Source: Chara braunii (lineage: Eukaryota > Streptophyta > Charophyceae > Charales > Characeae). From it: 38,287 nucleotides of DNA. Below the pieces are notes generated by a model, which was not told the origin of the DNA, made no database searches, and saw nothing but the letters and a program-made list of their open reading frames with translations. Below, in pieces: positions 1 to 8,888 of this stretch. Where the stretch lies: positions 779,390-817,676 of the forward strand of contig BFEA01000174.1 in assembly GCA_003427395.1 (NCBI GenBank). Reading direction: 5' to 3'. A program made the position numbers and the translations under genes. The stretch's first letter is position 1; each line of letters begins with the position of its first letter.

Positions 1-215
1 CTTTCCGTCATTCTCAATGCCTCTTCCATTTGGGTCCTTCGGCCCGTGCAATCCATGCTTTCCGTCATTCTCAATGCCTCTTCCATTTGGGTCTTTCGGC
101 CCATGCAATCCATGTTTCCCGTCATTTTCAATGCCTCTTCTATTTGGGTCTTTTGGCCCGTGCAATCCATGCTTTCCATCACTCTTTCCTCAAGCCAAAC
201 TCACATGCATTCCTC
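1..215. repeat. 57-bp tandem repeat, three copies plus a partial
   Basis: The phrase beginning GTCATTCTCAATGCC recurs at 7, 64 and 121, exactly 57 bp apart, and a decayed copy follows at 178. The array is cut by the left edge. Since 57 is a multiple of three, every frame stays open and repeats the same peptide, so the ORFs here are artefacts. Each unit can fold as GGGTC, a four-base loop, GGCCC (one G-T pair); the loop varies (CTTC, TTTC, TTTT) while the arms are constant. Confidence 0.9.
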
Positions 216-602
216 CCAGGCTATTTCGTCCGGCCTTTCTCTAGTCCTGCCAATTTCGCATGCATCCCCCCTTTTCCACCCTTTCTTGCTTCTGGCTTAA
301 TTATCTTCACATGCGCATTACTTGGTTAATTTCATATGCATCTCTCTTCAAGGCATCTTGCCGGACCCCTTTTTCAAGCCTTGGTGTCCGCCTCTGGGTT
401 CGAAATTTCCCCGCTTCTTCGTCCCTCGGTACTTCTGGCCCCCCCCTTTTTCCATTTGAGGTCGTTTTGTTAGACCTTTTCAGTCTTATGAGGCAGGTCC
501 AATTTTTCTTTTTATATGTTCCTTGTCATATTCTCGTTCCGACTTTTTCATGCATGTTTCTTGCGGGCATCACACACACTTTTTACTGGTTCCTCGTTAG
601 CT

Positions 603-828
603 TTTCTCGGGTCCAGCTTAACCATTTGCAAGGCGTTTTTCCACACTCATCTTGCCATACTCTTTTGTGGCCCAATTTAACCATTTCTGAAGCAATTTTC
701 ATAATCATCCCGCCAGGCTCTCCTTTGGCCCAGCTCGACCATTTCCAAGGCAATTTCCACAATCATCTTGCCAGGCTTTCTTGTGGCCCGGCTCAACCAT
801 TTCCAAAACAATTTCCAAGCTAATCTTT
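603..828. repeat. 58-bp tandem repeat, about four copies
   Basis: The core GGCCCAGCTCGACCATTTCC and its variants begin at about 610, 669, 727 and 785, a 58-59 bp period. Copies differ by scattered substitutions and the first is the most diverged. The stretch between this array and the 57-bp array (about 215-600) is T- and C-rich; I see no gene in it. Confidence 0.85.
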
Positions 829-1762
829 TGGGTCTTATCTCATCTTTTTCCTTTTGCTGCTTTCCCTCTGCACGCTTTGTTTTCAGGTAGATGACACACT
901 TTTCCCCCACTCAATCGCGATGTCCCCATTGCGTCTCTGGTTCTCACTTGGAGGCACGCAGACCTTGCCTGCCAACTGAGTAAGCGGGTGCCGGCCCATC
1001 AGCCCCTAAAAGGAAGGGTGATCAGTCCTTCCCCTGCTGATAACTCACCTCACCCCTTACCCTAGTCCGACGACCACTGGCTTGGAGAGGAGCATCATCA
1101 TGGAGGTGCTTCCTCGCATCCGTAAGGCAGGTCTAGTCCCTACCTCCCAAGATCCCATCGTGCCCAAGAGTGGCCCCCTCGCGACTGGTCCCTCCCAAGT
1201 GGTAAATTTTTGTGGATCCGGCCTCTTCCATTTCAAGAGAGTTGGGGCTCTTGATCAGTTTACGAGTGCAGTTACGAAGACCTCGCGGTTAGTCCCGAAA
1301 CGATTATAATGCTCCGACGAGGCGGTGTCAATGCCCCGTGGTGGTTGTGGCTCCACCCGGTACCTCGTCGGACCTTCCCCGTGGACGTGCCCCTCAACTT
1401 AGCGCGAGTGGCCTAGGTCCTTTCCCGAACGGCCAGGCTGCCCCTCAACAGCGTGGCGTGTGGTTGGAGAGGGTCATAAAGACTTAGAAGAGCAACTGTT
1501 CGGCCCATCTTGGCACCCTGGACTTTTAGGAACATGAGGTGCAGTTCGAACCCTCCGGCAAGAGCTCATTGTCGGAGCTGGTTCCGGATGTGCAGTATCA
1601 CACTGATACCTTGATCCTACCTGTTTTCCTGCTAATGAGGAATAGGTCGCGCTTGGACATTTCCTTAAAGGAAAGCGGTCCTGGGGTCGTGGTGCTAGCA
1701 CCGCTTTCCCCTCATATCGGGCCCTGAGACTAGAAAACGGTTGGAAGGCTCAATCTTTTGCT
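829..1762. other. Non-coding stretch with several strong inverted repeats
   Basis: No gene is supported. Inverted repeats seen are GGAAGG/CCTTCC (1012-1032); TCCGACGAGG with CCTCGTCGGA (1313-1372, a 10-bp stem over a 40-base loop that holds a smaller GGTGG/CCACC hairpin); GTATCA/TGATAC with loop CAC (1595-1609); the 15-base odd palindrome at 1660-1674; and AAAGCGGT/ACCGCTTT (1672-1707) enclosing the palindrome GGTGCTAGCACC (1691-1702). Confidence 0.7.
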
Positions 1763-2310
1763 ATTTCCATGGTCGGCCCGACGACCTTTCATCTTTTGCC
1801 TAGGGTCCCTTATGTATGCAATGCACTTTCCAATTCTCAAGCAAACATTCGATTCCAGCTCTTTCCAAGTCTTTCACAAGGCTGATTCTCATGGCTGATC
1901 CGACAACCTTTTTTTAATCAAAGGCAGCCTTCTCTTCTCATGGCTGATCCATCTGCCGCTTTCCTTTTCTCATGGCTGGCCCGACAGTGTTCCTTCTCCG
2001 CTCATCTTGTTTCAATGACCGCCCCGACGGTCTCTTTCCCAACTTCCATTTTCTCAGTCTCTTAATTTCGATGGTCGAGCCGACGACCTCTTTCTTAAGT
2101 CCTCCGCTTCAATGACCGTCCCGACGGCCATTCTTTCCAACTTCCCTTTTCAATGGTCGACCCGACGACCTTCTTCTCAATATGTCCGATTCAATGACCG
2201 ACCCGATGGCCCTTTCTCAATATGTCCAATTCAATGACTGACCCGACGACCCTTTCTCAATATGTCCAATTCAATGGCCGACCCGACGACCCTTTTCTTG
2301 CTCATTCATA
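1763..2310. repeat. ~42-bp array of stem-loops with loop near NCCCGA and switching arms
   Basis: About ten degenerate units are spaced mostly 38-50 bp apart. Each has a 5-base arm, a six-base loop ending CCGA and a 5-base complementary arm. The arm pair is GGTCG/CGACC at 2073-2088 and around 2155, but GACCG/CGGTC at 2018-2033. The copy near 2111 pairs AATG and CCG with CGG and CATT. Later copies are decayed. Loops stay similar while both arms change together. Spacers share the phrase TCAATATGTCCAATTCA. No protein is implied. Confidence 0.75.
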
Positions 2311-2363
2311 AGGCAGCCATTCCTCAAGCAAGCATGCAAAGGGACCCCAATGCCTATTTCCAA

Positions 2364-2560
2364 ATAGACAACCCTGATTAAGGGTCGTCCCCGAACAACC
2401 TGGTTAGGGTCGTTCTTCTTTTCCAATCTCATCCTTGAACAACCTGGTTAGGGTCATTCCTTTTTCAGATCTCATTCTTAAATAGCCTGGTTCGGACCAT
2501 TCCTTTTCCAAATCTGATCTTTGAACAGCCTGGTTAGGGCCGTTCCTTTTCCAATTCCAG
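2364..2560. repeat. ~43-bp stem-loop repeat, four copies
   Basis: CCTGGTTAGGG and variants start at 2399, 2443, 2486 and 2529. The first unit pairs GAAC and ACC with GGT and GTTC around loop TGGTTAG. The last pairs GAAC and GCC with GGC and GTTC, so an A-T pair has become G-C on both sides. A related ACCCT/AGGGT hairpin lies at about 2371-2385. Middle copies pair less well. Confidence 0.7.
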
Positions 2561-3380
2561 TACTGACGCCCGAGGGGATGGGCTTTGGGAGGCTCGGATC
2601 CGAATATCCCTTGGGGGTTAGGTGGTGGCCATCAGTTTTCAGCGTGCTATCTCTTCAATTTTTTCTTATCAAAGCCTTTTGCTTGTCCCTTTTCATTCGC
2701 ATGCATCCGACTTAGCGTCTAGTGTGCAGGCGGAAAACATCCAACCTTCGACAACGCTAGCCCGCCCGGCCGTCCAACCATAGACCCAGTGTCTCACATA
2801 CTTTGCTCACTTCACTTTCCTGTCTTGCAACATGGCGTTGACTCGGTTGGATTAGGCCCCTAGGGGAAAACATCGCCATGCCATTCTACCCATAGGTTTC
2901 CTAACCTCTCTGACAATGTGCAACCGGACACTCATACATATGACCATACATTTTCTTTTCAACTTATAATCTTTGCAAACAATCCCACGTCAAGTCCCAT
3001 GTCCATCCATTACAACCAGTCTCATGGCTCTTCGAGAACAAAAGTCGTGAAAATAACTTTACTTAAGGAAATAACACTCGGTGCTTATGTCTTAATCGAT
3101 TTCCCATCCAGCCTTACAAAATTGAAATCGAGAAGTAGCTCCATACAAAAAGTTGCTCTTTCCCCTTATCTCATCATGCCCCGTGCCCCTTGACAAGTTC
3201 CAACCTAACAAATGTCTTTACATTCCACGACTTGACAAAGTTCCTTAGCAGAGCCACAACAAAAAGAAAGAAGGTCCAATTCATCTAGTCTACAAATCTC
3301 ATGCCTTTCATGACCCACCCGATTATCCCAATTCTAGCCACCCTTCGCCCTTGCCTTCACGTTCTCTTGCCAACCCGTCC
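2561..3380. other. No gene seen
   Basis: Only short ORFs without recognisable domains occur. The base composition is mixed. I see no promoter, tRNA or tandem repeat that I can defend. Confidence 0.5.
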
Positions 3381-3986
3381 TTAATCCCTAGCACCTGGAT
3401 CTGTCCTTTGGCGTTTAGCCCCTTTCTCGCTGTTATCCCTCAAGGGTGGCTCCATGCCCAACCCATAAGTTCGAATCTCATCCCTCTTTTCCTTTGCCAA
3501 CTGCAGATTTTTTTCAGCGAAAAAGTCCAACGGCGTAGATGTTTTCCCAGCCGCCATCAATTTTCGTGCCTTAATAATCCACTCGTGCTTAACCACACTT
3601 GCCCATTGCTCGAACCAGTGACTGGGCGTTGGCCCAAACTCTTCCTCCCAATTGATGGCTCCTTTATCCGGGCTTTTTGCCGGAGACTGTCCTTCCTCCC
3701 TTGGCCTTGATATTTCATCCGTCTCGTCCTCACTACTTGGCACAGTTCAAGTGCTTAACCACACTTGAACTTCATCATCTAGATCACCGTCCCCTCCTTC
3801 CTGTCTTTCCTCGTCATGATTGGTTTGCTTAGTTTCTTCCCCCTTCCCTTCCATTCTCTGCTCATCCTCCTCTTTTGACCAGGTCGGTAGTACCTCGCCT
3901 TCCTTAGTAGGCGAGGGTTTACAGGCTGGCAACTTCCTCTTTCTTCTCCCTAGTGATGCTCTTGGTTGTGGCCCAATAACCAACAC
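3381..3986 (-). pseudogene. Charged ORF of ~200 codons downstream of pol, broken by TGA
   Basis: Two adjacent minus-strand ORFs (3986-3747 and 3743-3381) lie in one frame, separated by a TGA at 3747-3749. The first part is Lys/Glu/Asp-rich and looks disordered. The second has an acidic start followed by a more structured stretch with motifs HWFEQW and HEWIIKARKL, then a basic end. It lies 3' of the integrase of the neighbouring retroelement in the same orientation, so it could be an extra 3' ORF of that element. I do not recognise the family. The TGA sits inside a 9-bp hairpin (3745-3770) whose core duplicates a stretch at 3587-3603 of the same ORF, so the stop probably arose with that hairpin. 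It could also be a chance pair of ORFs in biased DNA. Confidence 0.45.
3745..3770. repeat. Perfect 9-bp hairpin sharing its core with a direct repeat
   Basis: GTTCAAGTG (3745-3753) pairs with CACTTGAAC (3762-3770) over loop CTTAACCA. The 17-base core GTGCTTAACCACACTTG also occurs at 3587-3603 in the same orientation, there with only the inner GTG/CAC able to pair. Confidence 0.85.
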
Positions 3987-4193
3987 CGGTCTTTGTCTCG
4001 TTATTGAACTCCATATTGCTTGGGCTGTCCTCTGTGCCTGTAATCAATATCAACAGAGAAAAGGAACGGCCCCAATGCACCCCCATTGCGGAGCCCTCCC
4101 CAAGTCTGGTCCTGTCTCATCTTTATGTCCACCCGGTTCCCCAGACATGTGGTCCCATCCCAAGTCTTGGTCACATGCGCCCCCAAGTCTCAT

Positions 4194-4391
4194 TCATCCC
4201 GTTGGGTAGTCACGACGTCTTGCCCTCAGAGATCTCCTCGCCCCCACCCTTATGATACAATGCGCAGCCCTTGGCATCCATCCAGTGTCCCCGCAAAAAC
4301 TATGGTACAGTGTCCCAACTGGATCCCATGTCCTTCCCATGCACACACACACGAAAGAAAGGAAGACAACAAAGGCAAAGAGAAAACGCAT
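4194..4391 (-). other. 65-codon ORF with signal-peptide-like start, doubtful
   Basis: The ORF opens with ATG, one Arg and about 15 hydrophobic residues (FLFAFVVFLSFVCVC), as a secretory signal would. The rest is basic and has no domain that I recognise. It lies between integrase and the charged 3' ORF. T-rich DNA often gives such hydrophobic runs by chance, so this is recorded as doubtful. Confidence 0.15.
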
Positions 4392-4463
4392 GTGATAAGT
4401 AGCATTTTTGTTGCCGTACTGAGCGACCTATTCTTCTGCTTCCTTGTCCTGAGCTTCTTGCAG

Positions 4464-5519
4464 TCATTGCTCCACCGGATCGCTGCTGAGGAATCTGACC
4501 AGTCGCTGCACAGGGAAAGACCCTTTTATGCTGGTTCCATTCAAGTCCTCAACCTCAAAGGTGTTTATTCCCAGCCTCTTAGTGATACGATAGGGCCCCT
4601 TGAATCTTCGCCCTAGCTGTCTTGACCATGTGCTTTCTAGTGCCGAATCCCTGACCAGAACCATTTCCCCCACTTGCAATTGCTCCTTCCTGATATTCTT
4701 CAGCTGGTCCCATCTGGTCTTATCCTTCATCCGACTATCGAAGACCCTGTTCACAATTTCTTCCAAGGCTTCCTCATCTTTTGCCGCCCGCTCGCATCTA
4801 GCCTCAATCAATCGTTCCGTAGTCAAGTGAGGGTCTTCCCCCAGTTTGTGCCATGTGGGTACTAGGGTTTCTATCGGGAAGTCGATTTCCCTTCCATACC
4901 ATAATTCCACCGGGACACATCCCGTGGTCCTCTTAGGAGTCACATTCTCAGCGAACACAACTTGCCTGAGGTACTTGGGCCAATTCCCGAGGTCGTCTAT
5001 TGCCAGCTTCGAAATCGTGTTTTTGAGCGTCTGGTGCCCTCTTTCTACCGGCGAGTTAGCCTCCGGGTGGTATGGTTCAATCAGCTTGAGGGGCACCCCT
5101 AGCCTCTTGCAGGAGTTCAGGACGTCTTGATTTACGAACTCAGTCCCATTATCGGCTATAAACCTCCTGATGAATGGGTGCCTCAAGTAGAAATCCTCAA
5201 CCCAGTCGGCCAATGCCAACCCTGTTTTCTTCTTTAATGCCATGGCCTCCACAAACCCGCTAAGGTTGTCTCTAGCATCGAGTATATACCTGTACCCTTT
5301 GGTGGACACAGGCATAACTGCTAGGTCAAGGTGCACCAAATGCCCTGGCCCCAGTACTCGCATGGGCCTGAGTGGTTCGAACACCCGCGCCGTACTCCGC
5401 TCCTGGCAGATTCGGCAGGTCTGACAGTATGTAGCAACCATCGAGCCCATTCCCGGCCAGTAGTAGAGAGGTGTTATTTTGGCCAAGGTCCCCTTTGAGG
5501 ACCGGTGTCCGCCGACCAA
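4464..5519 (-). CDS. Retrotransposon integrase domain (DDE, GPY module)
   Basis: This 351-codon frame covers most of a Ty3/gypsy integrase, which inserts element cDNA into the host chromosome. Within the N-terminal zinc region one His (GGH, residue 5) and the CRIC pair (Cys35, Cys38) are present. The expected first His is lost at the frame break upstream, where Tyr stands in its place. The catalytic triad reads D65 (HLDL), D123 (ADNGTEF) and E159 (SPVERGHQ), with exactly 35 residues between the last two, as the family requires. WYGREIDFP and a C-terminal GPY module (GPYRI, residues 308-312) follow. No chromodomain is visible. This is the best preserved enzyme core in the element. The frame has no stop in 351 codons, but upstream lesions mean it cannot be made as part of a normal Gag-Pol. 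Confidence 0.93.
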   Translation of the reverse strand: MVGGHRSSKGTLAKITPLYYWPGMGSMVATYCQTCRICQERSTARVFEPLRPMRVLGPGHLVHLDLAVMPVSTKGYRYILDARDNLSGFVEAMALKKKTGLALADWVEDFYLRHPFIRRFIADNGTEFVNQDVLNSCKRLGVPLKLIEPYHPEANSPVERGHQTLKNTISKLAIDDLGNWPKYLRQVVFAENVTPKRTTGCVPVELWYGREIDFPIETLVPTWHKLGEDPHLTTERLIEARCERAAKDEEALEEIVNRVFDSRMKDKTRWDQLKNIRKEQLQVGEMVLVRDSALESTWSRQLGRRFKGPYRITKRLGINTFEVEDLNGTSIKGSFPVQRLVRFLSSDPVEQ

Positions 5520-5523
5520 CCCA

Positions 5524-6047
5524 TCATACCATTGCTTGTATTATGTCTACCTGTCTCGTCTTCCCACATACTACTCTCCTGGGCGCCAAGCCTTCCTCTT
5601 TCCAGAACCAGTGCCCTCTTCTTAGCACATACCTGTCTGCCTCTTCCCTAGCTTTAGGGCTGACTTTGTGACCATCCTTGTTTCCTACCAGCAGCAGCCC
5701 AATCTCCCTAAAAATACCATTGTACGACTTGAAGAGGAAGAACTCCTCCTCCCGCCGGGAGCTCGACTGAGCGTCACACATTTGGTTAACCATGTATTGT
5801 CGCTTTTCCTGTTCCCAGGATTCCACCATGCTCATCACCTTTCTCCATCCGCCTTCTATGGCTAGTGCATCCGTTCTTCCCGAGGCCCCACAATACTACC
5901 CCAAGCGTCCTTCTCTTCCTTTTGTCCAACCCTGGTGACCACCCCTTCTCGAAGTTCTGCTACCACCGTAGACGGCCCTTTTTCTAACGCTTTGATCAAC
6001 AATTCTCCAGCCGTATCGGCGGTCCCAGCCATCTCATTATCCACCAC
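5524..6047 (-). pseudogene. RNase H-integrase linker, frameshifted
   Basis: Two frames (6047-5862 and 5838-5524) carry the tether between RNase H and integrase. The first continues in frame after a TAG at 6087. It ends at TAG 5862, where the reading frame must shift for the sequence to continue into the Gln/Glu/Arg-rich stretch ending before integrase. Another frame change near 5524 links it to the integrase frame. No catalytic motif is expected here; the assignment rests on position and on the fit of the frames. Confidence 0.7.
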
Positions 6048-6086
6048 CAGAGTCCCTCCCTCGAGGTCGAGGAACGCATCGATCGG

Positions 6087-6500
6087 CTATGCTTCTTCTA
6101 GTCCCTCCGGCGGAAAGCTCACCCTGCTCAGTCCGTCTGCTCGATTCCTAAGACCAGCTATGCGCTCAATCTCGTAGTCAAATCGCCAAATGAACCCTAC
6201 CCATCTCCCCACGGTGGGATCGATAGTCCTATAGTTCTTTAAAGCTCCCGCGACATTGGTCGGATCTATCCTCAAGACGAACCTTCTCCCAAAGAGATAT
6301 GCCTGAAAGGTCTTGAGGCAGTGGAGTATCGCAAGCACCTCCTTCTTGAACTGGGAATAGCGACGCTCGACCGAGTTGAGCGCTCTACTCTCGAATATAA
6401 TGGGGACGCTCCCTCTCGTCTTCGCCTTTCTAAATCAATACCCCTCCAACGGCTACGGGTCCCCCATCAGTCTCAAGCACGAAGGGCATCCTACTTCGTC
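6087..6500 (-). pseudogene. RNase H domain of the retroelement, broken
   Basis: This domain degrades the RNA strand of the RNA-DNA hybrid during reverse transcription. Its start, with ETDGG (Asp at about 6466) and GGVLI, runs into a TAG at 6430-6432. A frame change before the RALNSVERRYSQFKKE stretch restores the domain: KEVLAILHCLK with the second acidic residue, FVLRIDPTN with the third, and NRADGLSR with the fourth. All four acidic positions are therefore visible, but in two frames with a stop between them. The frame ends at TAG 6087-6089. It sits directly between RT and integrase, as in Ty3/gypsy elements. Confidence 0.88.
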
Positions 6501-6588
6501 ATTGGAGCACGGGGTCGCGAGGGTGACTTCTTCGGATGTCAGTATCTTCTTCAAGGCGTGGACGGCCGCTTCCCGGTCCTCGGTCCAG

Positions 6589-7737
6589 TCAAGCGTGCCT
6601 TCCTCGCGGATCATGGCCCGAATAGGTTCCGCTATCTTTGCAAACCCCTTTATAAAGATTCTCCAGAAGCCTACGACGCCCAAGAAGGCCCTCACTTCTG
6701 TTGTGGTTCGAATGGGGGTAGGCCATTGAGCAAATTTTGTCAATCTTAGCCGGGTCCGGCTTCCTTCCGTAAGCTCCACAGCGGAACCCCAAAATCGTGA
6801 CTTTCGGAACTGCCAGGATACTCTTTGGGCCGCTAGCAGTTATATTATATTCTAGGAACTTCCGGAGCAACTCTTTGATATCTTGTAGGTGGTTCCATAC
6901 GAACTTTCTCACCCCTCGTTGAGCCTCCGTCTCGTCCTTGTCTCTCGCCCCTTTTACGGGATTGTCATCGATGTAGGGCTCACATTTCGCAGGAAACATA
7001 TCTCCCGCGACCGCAAGCATTCTCCTTTGCGCCTCTGCTACTGCGGTGGTAAAACCCATGGGCGTGACCTGCATTTGCAACTCGCCCACTGGCGTATGCA
7101 TAGCCGTGTAGGGTCTGTCTCGGGCATCCAGTGGAAGCTGATCGTACCCCGAGTACAAATCTATCAACGAGTAAATGCTACAACCCGCATGGGATTCGGC
7201 CAGGAGGTCCGCCTGGGGCAGCAACCCCGCATCCCGGATAGTGACAACGTTTAACTTCTGCAAATCCTGGATCCATCTCAAGGACTTGTTGGGTTTTCGG
7301 AATACAAACCACTTGTTGGCGTACGGCGACGCGGTAGGCTCCGCCACAAAAGAGTCCATCTTTTCCCTGAGGAGCTCCGTAACTTCTCCGACAATCCCGA
7401 AGTCATACGCGGGCCCCTTGTCATTCCAGCACTCATGCTCGACCGTATGGATTCTGACTGGCGGGATCAATTTTGTGTCTAGCCTTCCTTTCTGATGGTC
7501 ATTGAAAGCGAAAGCTAAGTGGAATTCTTGGCAAGCCTCCTTGATTATCCGTGTCTCTTGGTCCGTCAGGAACCCTTCCACCGCTATCTTCATGGTCTGG
7601 GCTACTTCATCCGGTATCCTATGTCCCTCGGCTGCCTTCCTTTCCTTGATTACCCGGAGGACTTCATCCTGCTTTTCCATGGCCTCGTCCTTAGTCATTT
7701 CCAATAAGATGGAGACCGGCTTCGCCTTTTTCCCCAC
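6589..7737 (-). CDS. Reverse transcriptase domain (YIDD), longest open frame of the element
   Basis: The 382-codon frame contains a Ty3/gypsy-like reverse transcriptase. Motifs in order are KWFVFRKPN and RWIQDLQKLN (fingers), SLIDLYSGYDQ with the first catalytic Asp at about residue 193, YTAMHTPVGELQMQVTPMGF, then the catalytic YIDD at 6961-6975 followed by KGARDKDE, and a thumb region with TILGF. The frame shifts near 6,715; the true continuation (AFLGVVGFWR, the connection to RNase H) lies in the 6453-6779 frame. The first ~90 residues are the pre-RT segment, including KEACQEFHLAFAF. The style (HTPVGELQMQ, PYIDD with KG) recalls elements I associate with algae, fungi and early plants rather than with common angiosperm lineages, but that is an impression. 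Confidence 0.93.
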   Translation of the reverse strand: MGKKAKPVSILLEMTKDEAMEKQDEVLRVIKERKAAEGHRIPDEVAQTMKIAVEGFLTDQETRIIKEACQEFHLAFAFNDHQKGRLDTKLIPPVRIHTVEHECWNDKGPAYDFGIVGEVTELLREKMDSFVAEPTASPYANKWFVFRKPNKSLRWIQDLQKLNVVTIRDAGLLPQADLLAESHAGCSIYSLIDLYSGYDQLPLDARDRPYTAMHTPVGELQMQVTPMGFTTAVAEAQRRMLAVAGDMFPAKCEPYIDDNPVKGARDKDETEAQRGVRKFVWNHLQDIKELLRKFLEYNITASGPKSILAVPKVTILGFRCGAYGRKPDPAKIDKICSMAYPHSNHNRSEGLLGRRRLLENLYKGVCKDSGTYSGHDPRGRHA

Positions 7738-8171
7738 TCGTTTATATTTGCGAACGTTTCCTTCCGGGATCTTTCTTCTAAAAAATGAACCGCCGGGGTT
7801 GTTTGTGCTACTTCTGCAATTCGGGGCTGAATGCTAACTAACTCACCGTTCAGGCAGTAGCCCTTTCGAACTTCCTTCTCAAACCTGGCGAGAGAGGCAG
7901 TGTCAACTCCTACCTTATGATACCTGATCGCCTTGATTAGATGGAGTAGATCCGGAACTTCTAGCGTTATCCTGGTGCCTTTTCCTCGGACCTCCTCACG
8001 CTTTGGCAGACTCCCTCCCAACTTCACTTTTGTTTCCTTTTCCACTACCATAACTCCTAGGGCATCTTCATTCGGTCTTCGCTTTTTCTGTGGAAGCCCC
8101 ATCTTGACCCACTCCTTCTTGTTGAAAACTTCTTCTATCATTATCTCCACCCTCTCTCTCATTCCTTCCAT
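7695..8171 (-). CDS. Protease-RT spacer of the polyprotein
   Basis: A 158-codon, Lys/Glu/Arg-rich frame begins just after TGA 8172-8174 that ends the protease frame. The two are in register, so a single Arg-to-stop change (CGA to TGA) could explain the break. At its end the frame overlaps the start of the RT frame by about 40 bp, and the sequence crosses from one to the other near 7,730. No enzymatic motif is visible. It contains a short stretch, DLLHLIKAIRYHKVGVD, that looks folded. The role is assigned by position only. Confidence 0.6.
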   Translation of the reverse strand: MEGMRERVEIMIEEVFNKKEWVKMGLPQKKRRPNEDALGVMVVEKETKVKLGGSLPKREEVRGKGTRITLEVPDLLHLIKAIRYHKVGVDTASLARFEKEVRKGYCLNGELVSIQPRIAEVAQTTPAVHFLEERSRKETFANINEWGKRRSRSPSYWK

Positions 8172-8747
8172 TCACGCAAAAGACCCCTTTCTAGCGCTCT
8201 CCTCGAAGGAAGGCGACCAGGTAGCCAATTTCCCTTTGGGCGTGTCTCCCCCAGTTCCGATGAGGCGGAGCAATTCGCCGCGCCCCGTTACTGGGTCCTC
8301 TATGTCCACCATATATGCCCCATCATGGAGATGCATGCCTATCATTTCCACATTTGCACACCAAGGTCTTCCTAGGATTAGGTCATGGTCCATTTCGTCC
8401 ATGACGGTCATCCGTAGGAACGACCATATAGACTCCCTGACTCCGGCTTTGACCGCGCATTTGGTGACATACCCGGAGAAGGGGATTTTCCCACCGGCTC
8501 CGCGAACACTCCCCGTGGTTTCCCTGTTTACCGGGCAGCCGACGATTGTCGCGAAATCCTTCCGTATGAGCGTGATTTCAGCCCCCCAGTCCACTAGTGC
8601 ATCCATATGGTGGCAACCGATTTGAACCCGTAGCTTGCCTACCGGTAAGGCGTGAAAGCTCAACTTCGTACCGGGAGGGGCCCTCATGACTTTGCCTCCT
8701 TCCCGATCCAGCGGACTTAGCCGAATGTCTGCGAAGGCCTTTTCCAA
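8172..8747 (-). CDS. Retropepsin-like aspartic protease with DWG in place of DSG/DTG
   Basis: Retropepsins cut the Gag-Pol polyprotein. The 191-codon frame shows the expected order: a strand before LVDWGAEITLI (Asp codon 8589-8591), a middle part with GAGGKIPFSGYV, and the second signature DLILGRPW. The position after the catalytic Asp, normally Ser or Thr, is Trp (TGG, 8586-8588). TCG to TGG is a single change, so this looks like a decay mutation, though a lineage trait cannot be excluded. The frame ends at TGA 8172-8174. The region upstream (8750-8890) has the protease N-terminal linker partly in another frame. Confidence 0.85.
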   Translation of the reverse strand: MEKAFADIRLSPLDREGGKVMRAPPGTKLSFHALPVGKLRVQIGCHHMDALVDWGAEITLIRKDFATIVGCPVNRETTGSVRGAGGKIPFSGYVTKCAVKAGVRESIWSFLRMTVMDEMDHDLILGRPWCANVEMIGMHLHDGAYMVDIEDPVTGRGELLRLIGTGGDTPKGKLATWSPSFEESARKGSFA

Positions 8748-8888
8748 GTCCTCTAAGTTGTCGGGAACTCTTTGGACATTTGCAACTTCTTGCGGTGTCT
8801 CTTCTTCCTTTTCTCTTTCCTGGTGCCCCGGTTCCTCCTCTACTTCGACCCTTTGCCTTGTTAACTGGTGCCTGAGTCCCTTTACAAG

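Noticed and set aside
5371-6720. GGTTCGAA boxes as tRNA genes
   Set aside because: They lie inside pol coding frames, without box A or cloverleaf stems.
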